Positions 14,434 through 23,518 of a DNA stretch of 34,854 nt are shown here, in pieces. The DNA comes from a virus. The stretch's first letter is position 1. Each line of letters begins with the position of its first letter. The translations under genes and the position numbers were made by a program. The notes beneath the pieces were generated by a model. That model was not told the origin of the DNA. It was given only the letters and a program-made list of their open reading frames with translations, and did no database searches. The stretch is taken from positions 1 to 34,854 of IMG/VR virus record IMGVR_UViG_3300027972_000037; one strand, written 5' to 3'.

Positions 14434-15126
14434 TTACACCGCATGCCGCTCGAGGGTGATGTAGAGCCGCACACCAAGCATTCCCGCCATGTCTGTCGGG
14501 AAGTCGACCGTGAACAGCTGGCCGTCTGCCGTAAGTTCGACATCCGCGATGACCGTACTGCCGGATGCCTGGCCGCTCAGGATCTTCACCTGAGCGATCT
14601 CTACTCCATCGAGGTTCAAGTCGAAGGTGATGTCGCTCGCGGGCTTTCCGTCGGCGTCGCACTCGGCGTAGAAGCCGACGACGTGCACTTCGGTGCCGGC
14701 GATCACGATCCGGTTCACACGCCGCGACCATGCCAGTGCGCCCGTCGGCGCCGCTTCGCCCTTCAGCTGTTCGAGAGCGAGATCCCCCACGGTCACCAAG
14801 CCGAGGTGCTCGGGATGGGTGTGGGCAAGCAGCGAGTACCGGTCGTCGTGGTTGTGGTTCGTCGCCGCGTAGTCATGCGCATGAACGAGTGCCGCGTAGT
14901 CGTGGGTGTGGCCGATGAGCGAGTAGATGCTGTGCGTGTGCGCCGCAACGGGAAGAAGCACCCAGCCGGTGCCTGTGCCGCGGTAGATCTTCCCGGCGTT
15001 CGGCTGGCCGTCGACATCGGTGCAGATGAACAACTGCTCCCGATCGCCTGTCTCCGGCTTGTTCGCATAGAGGTCAAACGTCAGGAGGTTGTACTTGTCG
15101 CGGGCCCCGCGATTCCCACCGGGCAT
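14434..15126 (-). CDS. Tail fibre with a five-fold HxH metal-binding needle (230 aa)
   Basis: Residues 63-104 carry five HxH motifs spaced 9-11 residues apart (H63xH65, H73xH75, H82xH84, H91xH93, H102xH104), separated by aromatic/Ala stretches such as DYAAL. In the T4 long-fibre tip, gp37, trimeric HxH motifs coordinate a chain of iron ions and stiffen the needle; the same is expected here. The N-terminal part is a small sheet (VDGQPNAGKIYRGTGTGWVL) often seen in phage fibre heads, and the C-terminal part is beta-rich. It is coupled to the previous gene with GAGGTGATC near its start. Confidence 0.7.
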   Translation of the reverse strand: MPGGNRGARDKYNLLTFDLYANKPETGDREQLFICTDVDGQPNAGKIYRGTGTGWVLLPVAAHTHSIYSLIGHTHDYAALVHAHDYAATNHNHDDRYSLLAHTHPEHLGLVTVGDLALEQLKGEAAPTGALAWSRRVNRIVIAGTEVHVVGFYAECDADGKPASDITFDLNLDGVEIAQVKILSGQASGSTVIADVELTADGQLFTVDFPTDMAGMLGVRLYITLERHAV

Positions 15127-15127
15127 G

Positions 15128-15784
15128 CTAGATCACCTCGACGGAGTGGATGCACACCGCGGCCGCAATATCGTCGTCGACGTGCGTCCCAAGGTGAGCA
15201 AGGGTGATGTCGAGCGAGTTGCCCTGAACGAGAACGCCAAGCTCGACGTCGGTGACGACGCGCCCGTGCCGCACGGCGGAGTCGCTTGCTTCCTTGACGA
15301 TCGTCGTCGGCGTTCCGGTGAATGTGGCGCCCGTGGCGACGCTCGACACGCTGGCCTGGAACACGGCAGTCCGGATGTCCTCGGCGGACGATGACCAGAT
15401 GACGCGGAGCACGGTCTGCGTCGGTGTGGTGACGGCGTTGTTGCGGCGCACGCGCGCCTTGATCTGGAGCTCCTGGTCCTCTCCAACCTCGAGCTGGATC
15501 ACGGGGATAGCCTTCCCGGTCCCACCGACGATCCACCCGTAGAGCCCTGCGTCATCCCCGATGAGGTTGATCGCGTCGGGGTAGAACTGCTGTGGCAGGA
15601 GGTGCGCCTCGATCGCGTCGACGAGGTTCGCGAGGTCCTTCTGGGTCCAGTAGCGGTCGAAGTTGAAGTGATCGGGCGGCGGTTCCTGACCGACGATCCA
15701 CGTCCGTGTCGACTCCGGCCGCTCGACTCCTGCACTCTCCCACGGGGAGAGATACAGGTCGAGGAGTGCTTTGGTGATCGGCAT
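15128..15784 (-). CDS. Fibre-attachment protein next to the baseplate (218 aa)
   Basis: ATG with GGGGG upstream. The N-terminal 85 residues (MPITKALLDLYLSPWESAGV, WTQKDLANLVDAIEAHLLPQ) are helical and resemble phage proteins between the baseplate and the fibres that hold the fibre to the gpI-like protein. The C-terminal part is a beta-sandwich (IQLEVGEDQELQIKARVRRN ...). It follows the gpI-like gene, as fibre genes do in P2-type tails. The family is not firmly recognised. Confidence 0.55.
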   Translation of the reverse strand: MPITKALLDLYLSPWESAGVERPESTRTWIVGQEPPPDHFNFDRYWTQKDLANLVDAIEAHLLPQQFYPDAINLIGDDAGLYGWIVGGTGKAIPVIQLEVGEDQELQIKARVRRNNAVTTPTQTVLRVIWSSSAEDIRTAVFQASVSSVATGATFTGTPTTIVKEASDSAVRHGRVVTDVELGVLVQGNSLDITLAHLGTHVDDDIAAAVCIHSVEVI

Positions 15785-15793
15785 TCGTTCCCC

Positions 15794-16516
15794 CTAGCTC
15801 AGCGATCCGCTCCACTTCCCGCGCCCGTACCCTCGATCGCTGTCGAGCGTGTCGACCGTTGCGTGGTCCGAGAACTTGAACCCGCCGTGGACGGCGATGA
15901 CGTACTGCACGCCGGTGGCGAGGATCCGTTCGAGCCAAGCGCTGATCGTGGCAACGACCGTCTCGGGCGACATTCCCTCGCCGCGCCACTTCCCGCGGCC
16001 GAAGCCGTACGGGCTGTCGAACGTGGACTCGGTCGGGTGGTCCGAGTACTTGAACCACTGTGTCGTTCCACCCAACAGAAATGCCCCGTAGTTGAGCGAT
16101 ACCTCGACGAAGTAGGCAAGGTCCTCGAGCGCCTGCGACGGCGCGGCGTTGTTCGTGATCTGGATCTGCCCGGGCGCGATGTCGAGCGCCGTCGAGAGGA
16201 TGGTGCGGATCTCCTCGAGCGTCCCCGTCGAGGTGATGACCATGATCTCGAGCCGCAGGCGCTTCTTGTACGACTCGTCGGACTCCGAGGCCTCGCGGCC
16301 GCAGTTGATCTGGTCGCCGATCAGGTCGAGCGATGCACCAAACGCGGTCTCGAGGTAGCGGCTGTCGCGGATCGCCTCGATGGTCTCCTCCTCCAGCTCC
16401 TGGAGGCTCAGGTACGGATAGAGGAGCTTGCCGATGCCCGACGTCGGCCGCTCGTCGTAGACGTAGCCAAACGCGCGGATCAGCTCAGCCGTCCTCTCGT
16501 CGATGTTGAAGCTCAT
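15794..16516 (-). CDS. Baseplate protein, gpI / DUF2612-like, with duplicated C-terminal motif (240 aa)
   Basis: Residues 1-125 fit the DUF2612/gpI type: helix DERTAELIRAFGYVYDERP, then ETAFGASLDLIGDQINCGRE, then YKKRLRLEIMVITSTGTLEE. Such proteins join the tail fibres to the gpJ ring of the baseplate. An ATGA overlap couples it to the gpJ-like gene. The C-terminal part holds two copies of the same 25-residue motif (about 154-179 and 212-237): W/F-F-K-Y/F-S-D-H, later D-S, then G-R-G-K-W. The duplication is unusual and may make a small carbohydrate or fibre-docking surface. Confidence 0.7.
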   Translation of the reverse strand: MSFNIDERTAELIRAFGYVYDERPTSGIGKLLYPYLSLQELEEETIEAIRDSRYLETAFGASLDLIGDQINCGREASESDESYKKRLRLEIMVITSTGTLEEIRTILSTALDIAPGQIQITNNAAPSQALEDLAYFVEVSLNYGAFLLGGTTQWFKYSDHPTESTFDSPYGFGRGKWRGEGMSPETVVATISAWLERILATGVQYVIAVHGGFKFSDHATVDTLDSDRGYGRGKWSGSLS

Positions 16517-18198
16517 GCGACGACCTCGACCGTGATCAGGCCCTCGCCCGTCTCGGCGACCTCGGACGGTTCCATGGCGACGTTGGTCGTTCCAGACCCC
16601 GGCGCGGTCTTCCCGATGCGAACGACGGCATCCTCGACGCCGGTAACGGAGAGGACAGCGGAAACGACCTTGGCGTAGATGACGGTCGCGCCCGGCATGA
16701 GGCCGACGTGGAACTCACCGTCGGTGTCGGCGCCGCCGATGTACTCGACGATCGCGTTCCGAATCTCGTCCAAGCCTGCGTCGTACGAGAACGCGGCGTT
16801 CACGGTGAGGTCGATGTCAACGTACAGACCGACCCGCGTTGCCTTGTTGAAGTGGACGTCGTGCGCCTGGCCGATCGAGTCGCGGACGACGACGGCCGAC
16901 GTGCCGACGAGCTCGCACCCAGCCGGCGCGGCCGCGAACAGTGCTGCAGCGATGTCATCGGGATCCCCGCCGTACACGGTGACCTCGAGCGAGTGCGGCG
17001 GCAGGTCGTCGACCTCGTAATCCATGCGGTTCTGGCGGGTCGAGATCGAGTGGACGTCCGAGAGGCGAGCGACCTGGGAGCGGACGGCCTCCTCGGTGGC
17101 GTTGCCGAACGACGCGGCGGCGGCACGGTAGCGCGTTCGCAGGGCCGAGTCGGTCTCGCCGGCGGCGCCACCCGACGTCGCACCGGGCAGACGACACGTG
17201 AGCGACAGGAGTAGGTCCTTGCCTGTCTGCGGCGCGGTGTTGACCGCCGCGTCGCCAGCCTGGTACGGGTTGCGGTCGTCGTACGCAACACCAAGGTCGG
17301 CGTCGCTCGTCGCCTCGTTGACGACCGCGATGCGCACGTACTCGCCGAGCACGGAGTGGACGTCGATGCTCTGGTAGGTGAACAGAAGGGTCCGCTCCTC
17401 GTCGGCATCGAGGGTGAACGTCTGGGTTTCAGTGCGGCCGATGAGCTCGCCCGACAGGTGGTCGATGACGCGCAAGTGAACGTTGAAGACGCTCGTGGCC
17501 GGCTCGGCCTCGGCGTCGTTCCGCACCGTGATCGCAAGGTCGTCGAGCACGTGCGGGTGCGCAAGCGACGCGACCTTGAGGAGCTGGTAGTCGTCGGCCT
17601 CGCCGTCGTTCGCTACGACGAACGAGCCCGCGTCGTAGCTGCCGAGGATGAGGGTCGATCCAGGGTCGACCTCGTTCTCGACGCTGTCGACGCCGGTGGG
17701 CACGTTGACCATCGTGGTGATCGTCCCGGCTGCAACGTTGCCGGTGGGCCCGGCCACGACGGCACGGATCCACACGTCGGCCTTCCCGCGGCTAGCGATC
17801 ACGCATGCTTCGACGGTCTCGAACAGCGCGCCGTTGTCGGCTTGCAGGCGCGTCCCAGCGGGAATGGTCGTACCGTTGCTGCCGTAGATCGTGGCGATTC
17901 CCTCGGCGTAGGCGGCTGCGGTGCGCGTGAAGCCGAGCTCGCCGACGACGAGCGCCAGCTGCTCGGCCGAAGCGGTGGCGAGGAACCCGGACTTGTACAA
18001 CGCCTCGAGCGCCTGCCAGCGGAGGTCTTCCGCGTCGGCGATCTGGGCGTAGAACCGCCCGAGCGGGGACGCCGCGCCGAGATCGGCGTTCTGCCCGAAG
18101 CCGCGCGACGCATCGAGCGCTCCGGTACGGAGCAAGGTCAGGATCTCGTTGCGCGACGGGCGCCGGAACCCCGTCGCGAGGACGCCGTAGTCGCTCAC
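16513..18198 (-). CDS. Baseplate J-like protein (561 aa)
   Basis: GTG 18198-18196 overlaps the previous stop as GTGA. The family pattern is clear: an N-terminal helical region with RFYAQIADAEDLRWQALEAL; a beta domain with GTTIPAGTRLQADNGALFET and the phrase GPTGNVAAGTITTMVNVPTG; and the signature near residue 355-390, GAAGETDSALRTRYRAAAAS followed by GNATEEAVRSQVARLSDV. Baseplate J proteins form the ring of wedges that carries fibres and contracts with the sheath. It lies between the gp25-like and gpI-like genes, as expected in P2-type baseplates. It is longer than P2 gpJ, with an insert in the middle (about residues 170-340). Confidence 0.88.
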   Translation of the reverse strand: MSDYGVLATGFRRPSRNEILTLLRTGALDASRGFGQNADLGAASPLGRFYAQIADAEDLRWQALEALYKSGFLATASAEQLALVVGELGFTRTAAAYAEGIATIYGSNGTTIPAGTRLQADNGALFETVEACVIASRGKADVWIRAVVAGPTGNVAAGTITTMVNVPTGVDSVENEVDPGSTLILGSYDAGSFVVANDGEADDYQLLKVASLAHPHVLDDLAITVRNDAEAEPATSVFNVHLRVIDHLSGELIGRTETQTFTLDADEERTLLFTYQSIDVHSVLGEYVRIAVVNEATSDADLGVAYDDRNPYQAGDAAVNTAPQTGKDLLLSLTCRLPGATSGGAAGETDSALRTRYRAAAASFGNATEEAVRSQVARLSDVHSISTRQNRMDYEVDDLPPHSLEVTVYGGDPDDIAAALFAAAPAGCELVGTSAVVVRDSIGQAHDVHFNKATRVGLYVDIDLTVNAAFSYDAGLDEIRNAIVEYIGGADTDGEFHVGLMPGATVIYAKVVSAVLSVTGVEDAVVRIGKTAPGSGTTNVAMEPSEVAETGEGLITVEVVA

Positions 18199-18599
18199 AG
18201 TTCCACCTTCACTTTCGACCCATCGCGGGTGATGACGTAGGCCGTGACCGACACACGGCGCGTGCGCTGGTCGACGTCGACGGACAAGGACTGCACCTGG
18301 CGGACACGCGGTTCTTTCTGCAGCTGCGCGAGGACGAGGTACATGACGAGCTCACGGCTGCCCGGGCGCATGCCGCGCAGCTGGAGCCACGGTAGGCCGC
18401 ACGCCGGGTCCTCCCACGCCTCGCCGACGACCATAAGCAGGCGGAGGGTAAGCGCCTGGGCAAGCTCGGCGGAGTCCTCGAGCAGCTGCGGCGCGCCATC
18501 GTCGCCGAGGTCGAGGTCGAACACGGGGTTGAGAACGCCGATCGCCGGCACGCGCTTCAGCTTGAAGCTCGTCGTGGGATGACTCTCAAGCGGCGGCAT
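18195..18599 (-). CDS. Baseplate wedge protein, gp25/gpW-like (134 aa)
   Basis: A protein of typical length for the gp25/DUF2634 type. Visible features are the early strand region NPVFDLDLGDDGAPQLLEDS, a following helix (ELAQALTLRLLMVVGEAWED), then the P-x-x-G-L-P-W turn and a closing sheet. In T4, gp25 nucleates sheath assembly at the wedge. It is coupled to the gpJ-like gene by GTGA. Its position between the spike and gpJ genes supports the call. Confidence 0.75.
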   Translation of the reverse strand: MPPLESHPTTSFKLKRVPAIGVLNPVFDLDLGDDGAPQLLEDSAELAQALTLRLLMVVGEAWEDPACGLPWLQLRGMRPGSRELVMYLVLAQLQKEPRVRQVQSLSVDVDQRTRRVSVTAYVITRDGSKVKVEL

Positions 18600-18614
18600 G
18601 GCTGTCCTCGTTTC

Positions 18615-19319
18615 TCATGGCCCGACCTTGACCGTCTCGCTCGGGTCGGGGAACGGCGTCAACGGCGGACTCGTGGGGTTCCCGCACGCCGGGCACGTGT
18701 GCCGGTGCTCGTCGAACACGAGCTTCGTTCGGTCACCCAACAGAATTCCCTCGACAGCAACGTCATTGGGAGCGCATCCCAGCACGCCGTAGCCGAGGTG
18801 GATCGTCTTGCCCTCTTCGACCTGAATGACGATCCGCTTGTCGACAGTAAGCCGAATAACGGTCGCGTCGCTGTCGCGGTAGTAGATGAGGAGCTCGTCG
18901 GTCCACACGCCGGGGAGCGGTCGGCTCTCGCCTTCCTTGTCGGTCATGCGTCCGTGGACGACGATCGCATCGGTCAGGTGGTGCTTGCGCTTGAAGTGCG
19001 GCCGCCGCGGGTCGAGGTCGCGGAGGATGCGCTCCTTCGAACGCTCGTAGAACCCAAGCGTGACTACGTCCCCCTCGGCGTACGGCGGGCGGATGACGTA
19101 GTTGGCCGTGATCAGCACGTCGACGGGCGTCGCCTCGATGGGCAGGTACTCGAGCTCGGTCTCTTCGTTCGCGCCAACGACCTTGGTGATGACCGGCACA
19201 ACCACGGCGCGCAGCGTCGTCGGATCGAACGAGACGATCTTCCCAGGAAGCCAGGTGTGCACCTGCTCCAGACGCGCCTCGAGCATCTGGCGGAGCACCG
19301 CGGCGATGTTCTCGTTCAC
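18615..19319 (-). CDS. Baseplate central spike, Gp138/gpV-like (234 aa)
   Basis: GTG 19319 with AGGAGG upstream. Residues about 8-130 fit an OB-fold spike base (PGKIVSFDPTTLRAVVVPVI, IRPPYAEGDVVTLGFYERSK, then HHLTDAIVVHG), like the Gp138 N-terminal domain of membrane-piercing spikes. Next comes a beta-helical stretch (TVIRLTVDKRIVIQVEEGKT). Near the end, FDEHRHTCPACGNPTSPP offers H-x-H plus CxxC ligands, compatible with a metal ion at the needle tip. The spike would pierce the outer membrane when the sheath contracts. Confidence 0.75.
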   Translation of the reverse strand: MNENIAAVLRQMLEARLEQVHTWLPGKIVSFDPTTLRAVVVPVITKVVGANEETELEYLPIEATPVDVLITANYVIRPPYAEGDVVTLGFYERSKERILRDLDPRRPHFKRKHHLTDAIVVHGRMTDKEGESRPLPGVWTDELLIYYRDSDATVIRLTVDKRIVIQVEEGKTIHLGYGVLGCAPNDVAVEGILLGDRTKLVFDEHRHTCPACGNPTSPPLTPFPDPSETVKVGP

Positions 19320-19328
19320 CCTTGCCTC

Positions 19329-20243
19329 CTAGTTGTACGCAGCGACCCGCACGGTCGTCAGGAAGCGCCGCCCGTCGCAGCAGTGAGTCCCCAGGATCGC
19401 GCGCCACTTGCCTGTGAGGGAGTCGCTCTCGGTCCGGAAGACCACGTCGGCGAAGATCCGCGGAGTGAGCAGCGCCCGGATCTCGTAGACCATCGGCGTG
19501 TCGGCCTCGTCGAACTTGGCCGAGTGCTTGAAGTCGCTCGCGAGCGCCATGGCGGGCTTCGCCGCGAGGAGGCCGTTGTCGCTGTTGAGAACGATGTCGC
19601 TTTGGATCCCCTCGTCGGGCTTCAGGATGTAGGCGAGCCGGCGGCTGATGTGGATCTTCGAGCGCATGTCGCGAACGACCATCTCGACTTCCGGGCGGAT
19701 GGGTCCGCACACGGTGAGGCCCTTCTCGTAGGTTGGGTCCTCGGCAGGTTCCAGTATCTCGATGTCGATCTCGGCCGCGTCGAGCAGGTCGCGGCAGATG
19801 ACGCTCGCGAGCGTCCCCGCCCCGTACCGTCGCGCGACGGTGGCCGCCGACCACAACTCCGATCCGTCGCCGACGTACACCGTGAGCGCGCGCGTGACCT
19901 TGTCCATCTCCTCGACGATCACGTCCTCGATCGTCCCGTCGATGACGAGCTCCTTGTGCTTGTCGAACGGCTCGTAGCCGGCCTCGAGCTTGCAGAGTTC
20001 GCCACGGACGAAGTGGGACACCTCTTCCTTCTTCACGTTGTAGATCTGGAGCTTGCCGACGTTCACGTCGGGCGAGGTGTCGAATGGGACGTCGAAGCGG
20101 ATGACGAACCCGGCGTCGCCGGAGTTGGTGCCGCGGTCGGGCTGCTGCGCTTCCTTGGAGAAGAACTCGGTGCCGTCGGCTGTCGTGACCTTCGATCGCC
20201 ACCCAGCGCCTTCGATCTTGAACTCGCTCTTCCTCTTAGCCAA
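19329..20243 (-). CDS. Baseplate hub protein (gpD/gp27-like, 304 aa)
   Basis: TTG 20243-20241 is chosen because CGGAGG lies six bases upstream; it overlaps the previous gene by 8 bases. An earlier TTG (20273) has no such site. The protein starts AKRKSEFKIEGAGWRSKVTT and is beta-rich. It contains a typical hub strand-rich start with DVNVGKLQIYNVKKEEVSHF, later YGAGTLASVICRDLLDAAEI, then RSKIHISRRLAYILKP. It lies between the Dit-like protein and the spike, where the hub (T4 gp27, P2 gpD) is expected. It would form the central ring joining tube and spike. Confidence 0.7.
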   Translation of the reverse strand: MAKRKSEFKIEGAGWRSKVTTADGTEFFSKEAQQPDRGTNSGDAGFVIRFDVPFDTSPDVNVGKLQIYNVKKEEVSHFVRGELCKLEAGYEPFDKHKELVIDGTIEDVIVEEMDKVTRALTVYVGDGSELWSAATVARRYGAGTLASVICRDLLDAAEIDIEILEPAEDPTYEKGLTVCGPIRPEVEMVVRDMRSKIHISRRLAYILKPDEGIQSDIVLNSDNGLLAAKPAMALASDFKHSAKFDEADTPMVYEIRALLTPRIFADVVFRTESDSLTGKWRAILGTHCCDGRRFLTTVRVAAYN

Positions 20244-21210
20244 CGACGGCCTCCGACAGAACGACGAGCCCAACAGTCTTTCCGAGGGTGTCCGGGGTCA
20301 CGTCTTCGGTGAGGCCGATGGCGCCGATGTGCAAGCCGCGCACGGACTCGTCGACCACGCCGGCGAGCAGGTCCTCGCCGTACTCGATCGGCCGCTCGCG
20401 GACGAACCACACGCCGCGGCGCCCAAACGAGAACGTGCAGAACTCGCCCGCTTCGTTCGTCCGTAGTTCGATGTCGAACAGGACGCCGTTGATACGTGTC
20501 TGGTAGAGCTGCCGCGGCACGCTGCCCGTGTTGACGAACAGGGAGCCGATGATGCCGATCCCCGCCCCGATGAGCGCGCCGATGGGGCCGCCGATCGCGA
20601 AGCCGATCGCCGCGCCCGCACCGCCCATCAAAAGGGTCGTGAGCGTCTGCCCACCGATGTACTGCATGAGCTGCTGCTCGCCGTAGGCGTAGGCGTCGTC
20701 GGGCGAGTTGTACGGATCGCCGTGCTCGTCGGTGAACACGACGCTCTTGAACTTGATCCGCGCGCCGATGATGTTCGTTTCCCCGTTGCGCGTGGTCGTG
20801 CCCTTGACGGCCTCGTACTCCTCGAGCGCCAGGAAGTAGGTCGGAATCCCCGGGGTGATGTTCATCCCGTCCGAGGTCTGGTTCGCGAAGAGGAACGACT
20901 GGTACGAGAACGTGGTCTTGCGGTTCATGAAGTCGGCGAGCTTCTGGTGCTGGACGAGCTCGTACCCGGCGCCGCCGAGCGACCCAAACGCGACGCCGGG
21001 GTCGCCCGTGAGGTCGACGGTGATGTCGACTTCGAGCGGGTTGAAGTGGATGTTGTCGCCGATCTGCTTCGCCGGCGTCGAGCCGCGCGTGTCGATCGGC
21101 TCGCTCGTGATCTCGTTCGTGAACCGCAGCTTCTCGGAAAGGACCGCCCAGAGGAGGATCTGGTCGCCGGTCTGCTCGTCGGTGATGATGGCGTTGTACT
21201 GTTCGGGCAT
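20236..21210 (-). CDS. Dit-like baseplate protein with a glycine-zipper segment (324 aa)
   Basis: Residues 25-165 fit the Dit-like N-terminal domain: EITSEPIDTRGSTPAKQIGD, then NPLEVDITVDLTGDPG, then DFMNRKTTFSYQSFLFA. Such proteins seed the tube on the hub. Residues about 194-225 are a striking Gly/Ala/Ile run with GxxxG-type spacing (GGAGAAIGFAIGGPIGALIG), long enough to cross a membrane. A beta-rich C-terminal domain follows. A membrane-type segment in a baseplate protein could aid entry into the host envelope or may simply be a buried hinge; this is inference. Confidence 0.65.
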   Translation of the reverse strand: MPEQYNAIITDEQTGDQILLWAVLSEKLRFTNEITSEPIDTRGSTPAKQIGDNIHFNPLEVDITVDLTGDPGVAFGSLGGAGYELVQHQKLADFMNRKTTFSYQSFLFANQTSDGMNITPGIPTYFLALEEYEAVKGTTTRNGETNIIGARIKFKSVVFTDEHGDPYNSPDDAYAYGEQQLMQYIGGQTLTTLLMGGAGAAIGFAIGGPIGALIGAGIGIIGSLFVNTGSVPRQLYQTRINGVLFDIELRTNEAGEFCTFSFGRRGVWFVRERPIEYGEDLLAGVVDESVRGLHIGAIGLTEDVTPDTLGKTVGLVVLSEAVVG

Positions 21211-21212
21211 AG

Positions 21213-23504
21213 CTAGTACTCCTGCGCTTCGCTCGTCGTCATCCCGGAGCGGAGGCTGCGCGCCATGGCTCGGGTGGAGATTTCCTCGCCCTTCGCGATC
21301 TCGGCCGCCGCGGCCTTGCCGGCTGCCTCGCCGTCCTTGTAGCCGGTGATGTGCAAGTGCTCGATGTGGGCCTTGCTCGAGTAGCTCGCGCTGCCGCCGC
21401 TTGCCGTGGCGGTGGCAAACGTGCCCTGCGCCGACGTGCGCCCTTCGGAGTAGTCACTCCCGCCCGTCCAGTCGATCAGGATGTCGAGGATCCCGGTCAC
21501 GCCGGCGAGCAGGAAGTCGAACTTGTGGAGCACGTTCGAGGTGAGCGTTCCAAGCCGCGACGACGCCGGCTCCAGCCACTCGGCCAGCTCAGACGTGATC
21601 GGCTCGGTCACAGCCGACATGAGAGTCGACTCGATCGCGCCGAGCCCTTCGCCGAGGAGCATCGACAGCGGATCCTGTTCGGCCGTGTCGCCGCCGGAGA
21701 GGTCCTCGGTGTTCTCTTCGGTCTCCTTCGAGATCCCAACGAGGTCACGCAGCCAGTTGATGCCCTCCGAGAACCACGTCCCAACGCGGCCCCAGAACGT
21801 AGACGGCTTCTCCTCGGCCGCCGCAGCCGGGGCTTCCTCTTCGATGCGGAGTGGGCCCACAGGCGACGGCCCGGGAAGCCCGGGCAGATACGGTGACTTC
21901 GGCCCGGCTGTCGCCAGGGTAATGCCGCGCTTCTGCTCGTCGGTGAGGCCGGAGTTGTCAACGCTCGACGTCCCCCATCCAGGCCAGCCTTGGTCCGCGA
22001 AGCCCTGGCCCCAACCGGAGACCCCCTTCTCGAACCAGTTGTAGATCGGCCAGATGTAGGGGCCGATGAGCTGATCGGCGCCTTTGGCAAGCACCTGTGG
22101 AAGGCCGGTAACCCAGCCCTCGGCGGCAGTCTTGATGACGGTCCAGAGACCTCTACCCAACCCGCTGACGACAGCCGGGACGGCGGCATCGACGACCTCG
22201 CCCATGATGGTGGCGAGCTCGGGCCCCCACTCGCGGATCTTCTGGCCGATCAGCTCCAAACCGTGTTCGAGCGCCGGCATGAGCACGTTCTGGAACACGC
22301 TCGTCATCTTCTCTTTCCAGGTGTCTCCGCCGCGCTCCCACTCGTCGGTGATCCGGTTGATGAACGGCTTCACGACGTCGTCCAGGAAGCGCTTGAGGTC
22401 GGGGGCGATCGTGTCCATGAGCGTGTTCGTCATGGACAGCCAGGAGTTCTTGAGCCGCTTGAAGCTGCCTTCGGTCGTCTCGCCGAGCAGCTCCGCGCCT
22501 GCCTTGGTGAACCCGACGGCGTTCTCGAGCGCGGTGGCGTACTGGTCAAATGCCACCGCGGCGCCGTCTGCGATGGCGAGCATCGTCTGGCCGGTGCGCT
22601 GGCCGAACAGGATGTTCATCTCGCCGATCTCGGCGCCCGCTTCGCTCAAGCGACCGAGGAAGCGGACGAGGTCGATCTCTCCGGAGGCGATCTTCTTCGT
22701 GAGGGTCTCAGGGCTGATGTCGAGCGACTTCAGGATCCGCTTCTGCGTGGCCGTGTACTTGTTGAGCCCGAACTCGGAGAATGTCGCGGCGCCGGAGCGA
22801 AGCGCCGTTCCAGCCATGCTGCCTTCGATCTTGAACTGCGACAGCATGGCGAGGAGGGCGACGGTCTCCTCGAGCGAGTACCCCATCTCGCTCGCCGTGT
22901 AGCCGACCATCTTCAACCCCTCGGCAAGGCCAGGCATGTCGGTCAGGGCAAGGTTGGCGCCCTTGGCGAGGACGTCGGCCGCCCGCGTCGCTTGGTCGGC
23001 GCCGAGCTTGAACATGGCAAGCGACGACACAACGATCTCGGACGCCGTGGCGAGGTCGAGTTCTTCGATGACGGCCGCGTTCAGCACGCCCGGCGTCGCG
23101 GCAAGAATGGCGTTCACGTCGTAGCCGGCCTTGGCGAGCTGCTGCATCCCCTCGGCGACCTGGGTGGCGCTGTAGATCGTGTTCGAGCCGAGGTCGTCGG
23201 CGAGGTCCTTCAGGAGCTTCATGTCCTCGGCAGTACCGCCAAGGGCAATGCGCGTGCGGACAAGGGCGGTCTCGAGCTTGGCGTACGGCATGATGACCGC
23301 AGCGCTGATCGCGGCCGCCGTGGCGGTGATCAGTACCTTGTTGCGCATGAACCAGCTGCCGAAGTCCTTGAGCTTGCCGGTGACCTTGCCGAGGCCGGAG
23401 GAGAGTCTGTCGCCGATCTTGTTGAGGCCGGCGAGCTCGGCAGCGACCTTGTTGATGCCGCGGCTGTCGATCACCACGGACATCCGGCGGGCTTCGGTGC
23501 TCAC
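21213..23504 (-). CDS. Tail tape measure protein (763 aa)
   Basis: The largest gene of the tail module, GTG start with GGAGGCGCC upstream. Residues about 55-320 carry the TP901-type tape measure core: a hydrophobic stretch (ITATAAAISAAVIMPYAKLE), then DMKLLKDLADDLGSNTIYSA, TQVAEGMQQLAKAGYDVN, SLEETVALLAMLSQFKIEGS and GSFKRLKNSWLSMTNTLMDT. The later part is Gly/Pro-rich and ends with a helical tail. It fixes tail length and is injected with the DNA. It directly follows the chaperone frameshift pair, as in most long-tailed phages. At 763 residues the tail should be fairly short for a myovirus. Confidence 0.9.
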   Translation of the reverse strand: MSTEARRMSVVIDSRGINKVAAELAGLNKIGDRLSSGLGKVTGKLKDFGSWFMRNKVLITATAAAISAAVIMPYAKLETALVRTRIALGGTAEDMKLLKDLADDLGSNTIYSATQVAEGMQQLAKAGYDVNAILAATPGVLNAAVIEELDLATASEIVVSSLAMFKLGADQATRAADVLAKGANLALTDMPGLAEGLKMVGYTASEMGYSLEETVALLAMLSQFKIEGSMAGTALRSGAATFSEFGLNKYTATQKRILKSLDISPETLTKKIASGEIDLVRFLGRLSEAGAEIGEMNILFGQRTGQTMLAIADGAAVAFDQYATALENAVGFTKAGAELLGETTEGSFKRLKNSWLSMTNTLMDTIAPDLKRFLDDVVKPFINRITDEWERGGDTWKEKMTSVFQNVLMPALEHGLELIGQKIREWGPELATIMGEVVDAAVPAVVSGLGRGLWTVIKTAAEGWVTGLPQVLAKGADQLIGPYIWPIYNWFEKGVSGWGQGFADQGWPGWGTSSVDNSGLTDEQKRGITLATAGPKSPYLPGLPGPSPVGPLRIEEEAPAAAAEEKPSTFWGRVGTWFSEGINWLRDLVGISKETEENTEDLSGGDTAEQDPLSMLLGEGLGAIESTLMSAVTEPITSELAEWLEPASSRLGTLTSNVLHKFDFLLAGVTGILDILIDWTGGSDYSEGRTSAQGTFATATASGGSASYSSKAHIEHLHITGYKDGEAAGKAAAAEIAKGEEISTRAMARSLRSGMTTSEAQEY

Positions 23505-23518
23505 GGCGCCTCCAGGCT

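Noticed and set aside
13660-15207. 515-residue plus-strand open frame across two fibre genes
   Set aside because: It is antisense to two well-supported genes and has Arg/His/Val shadow composition.
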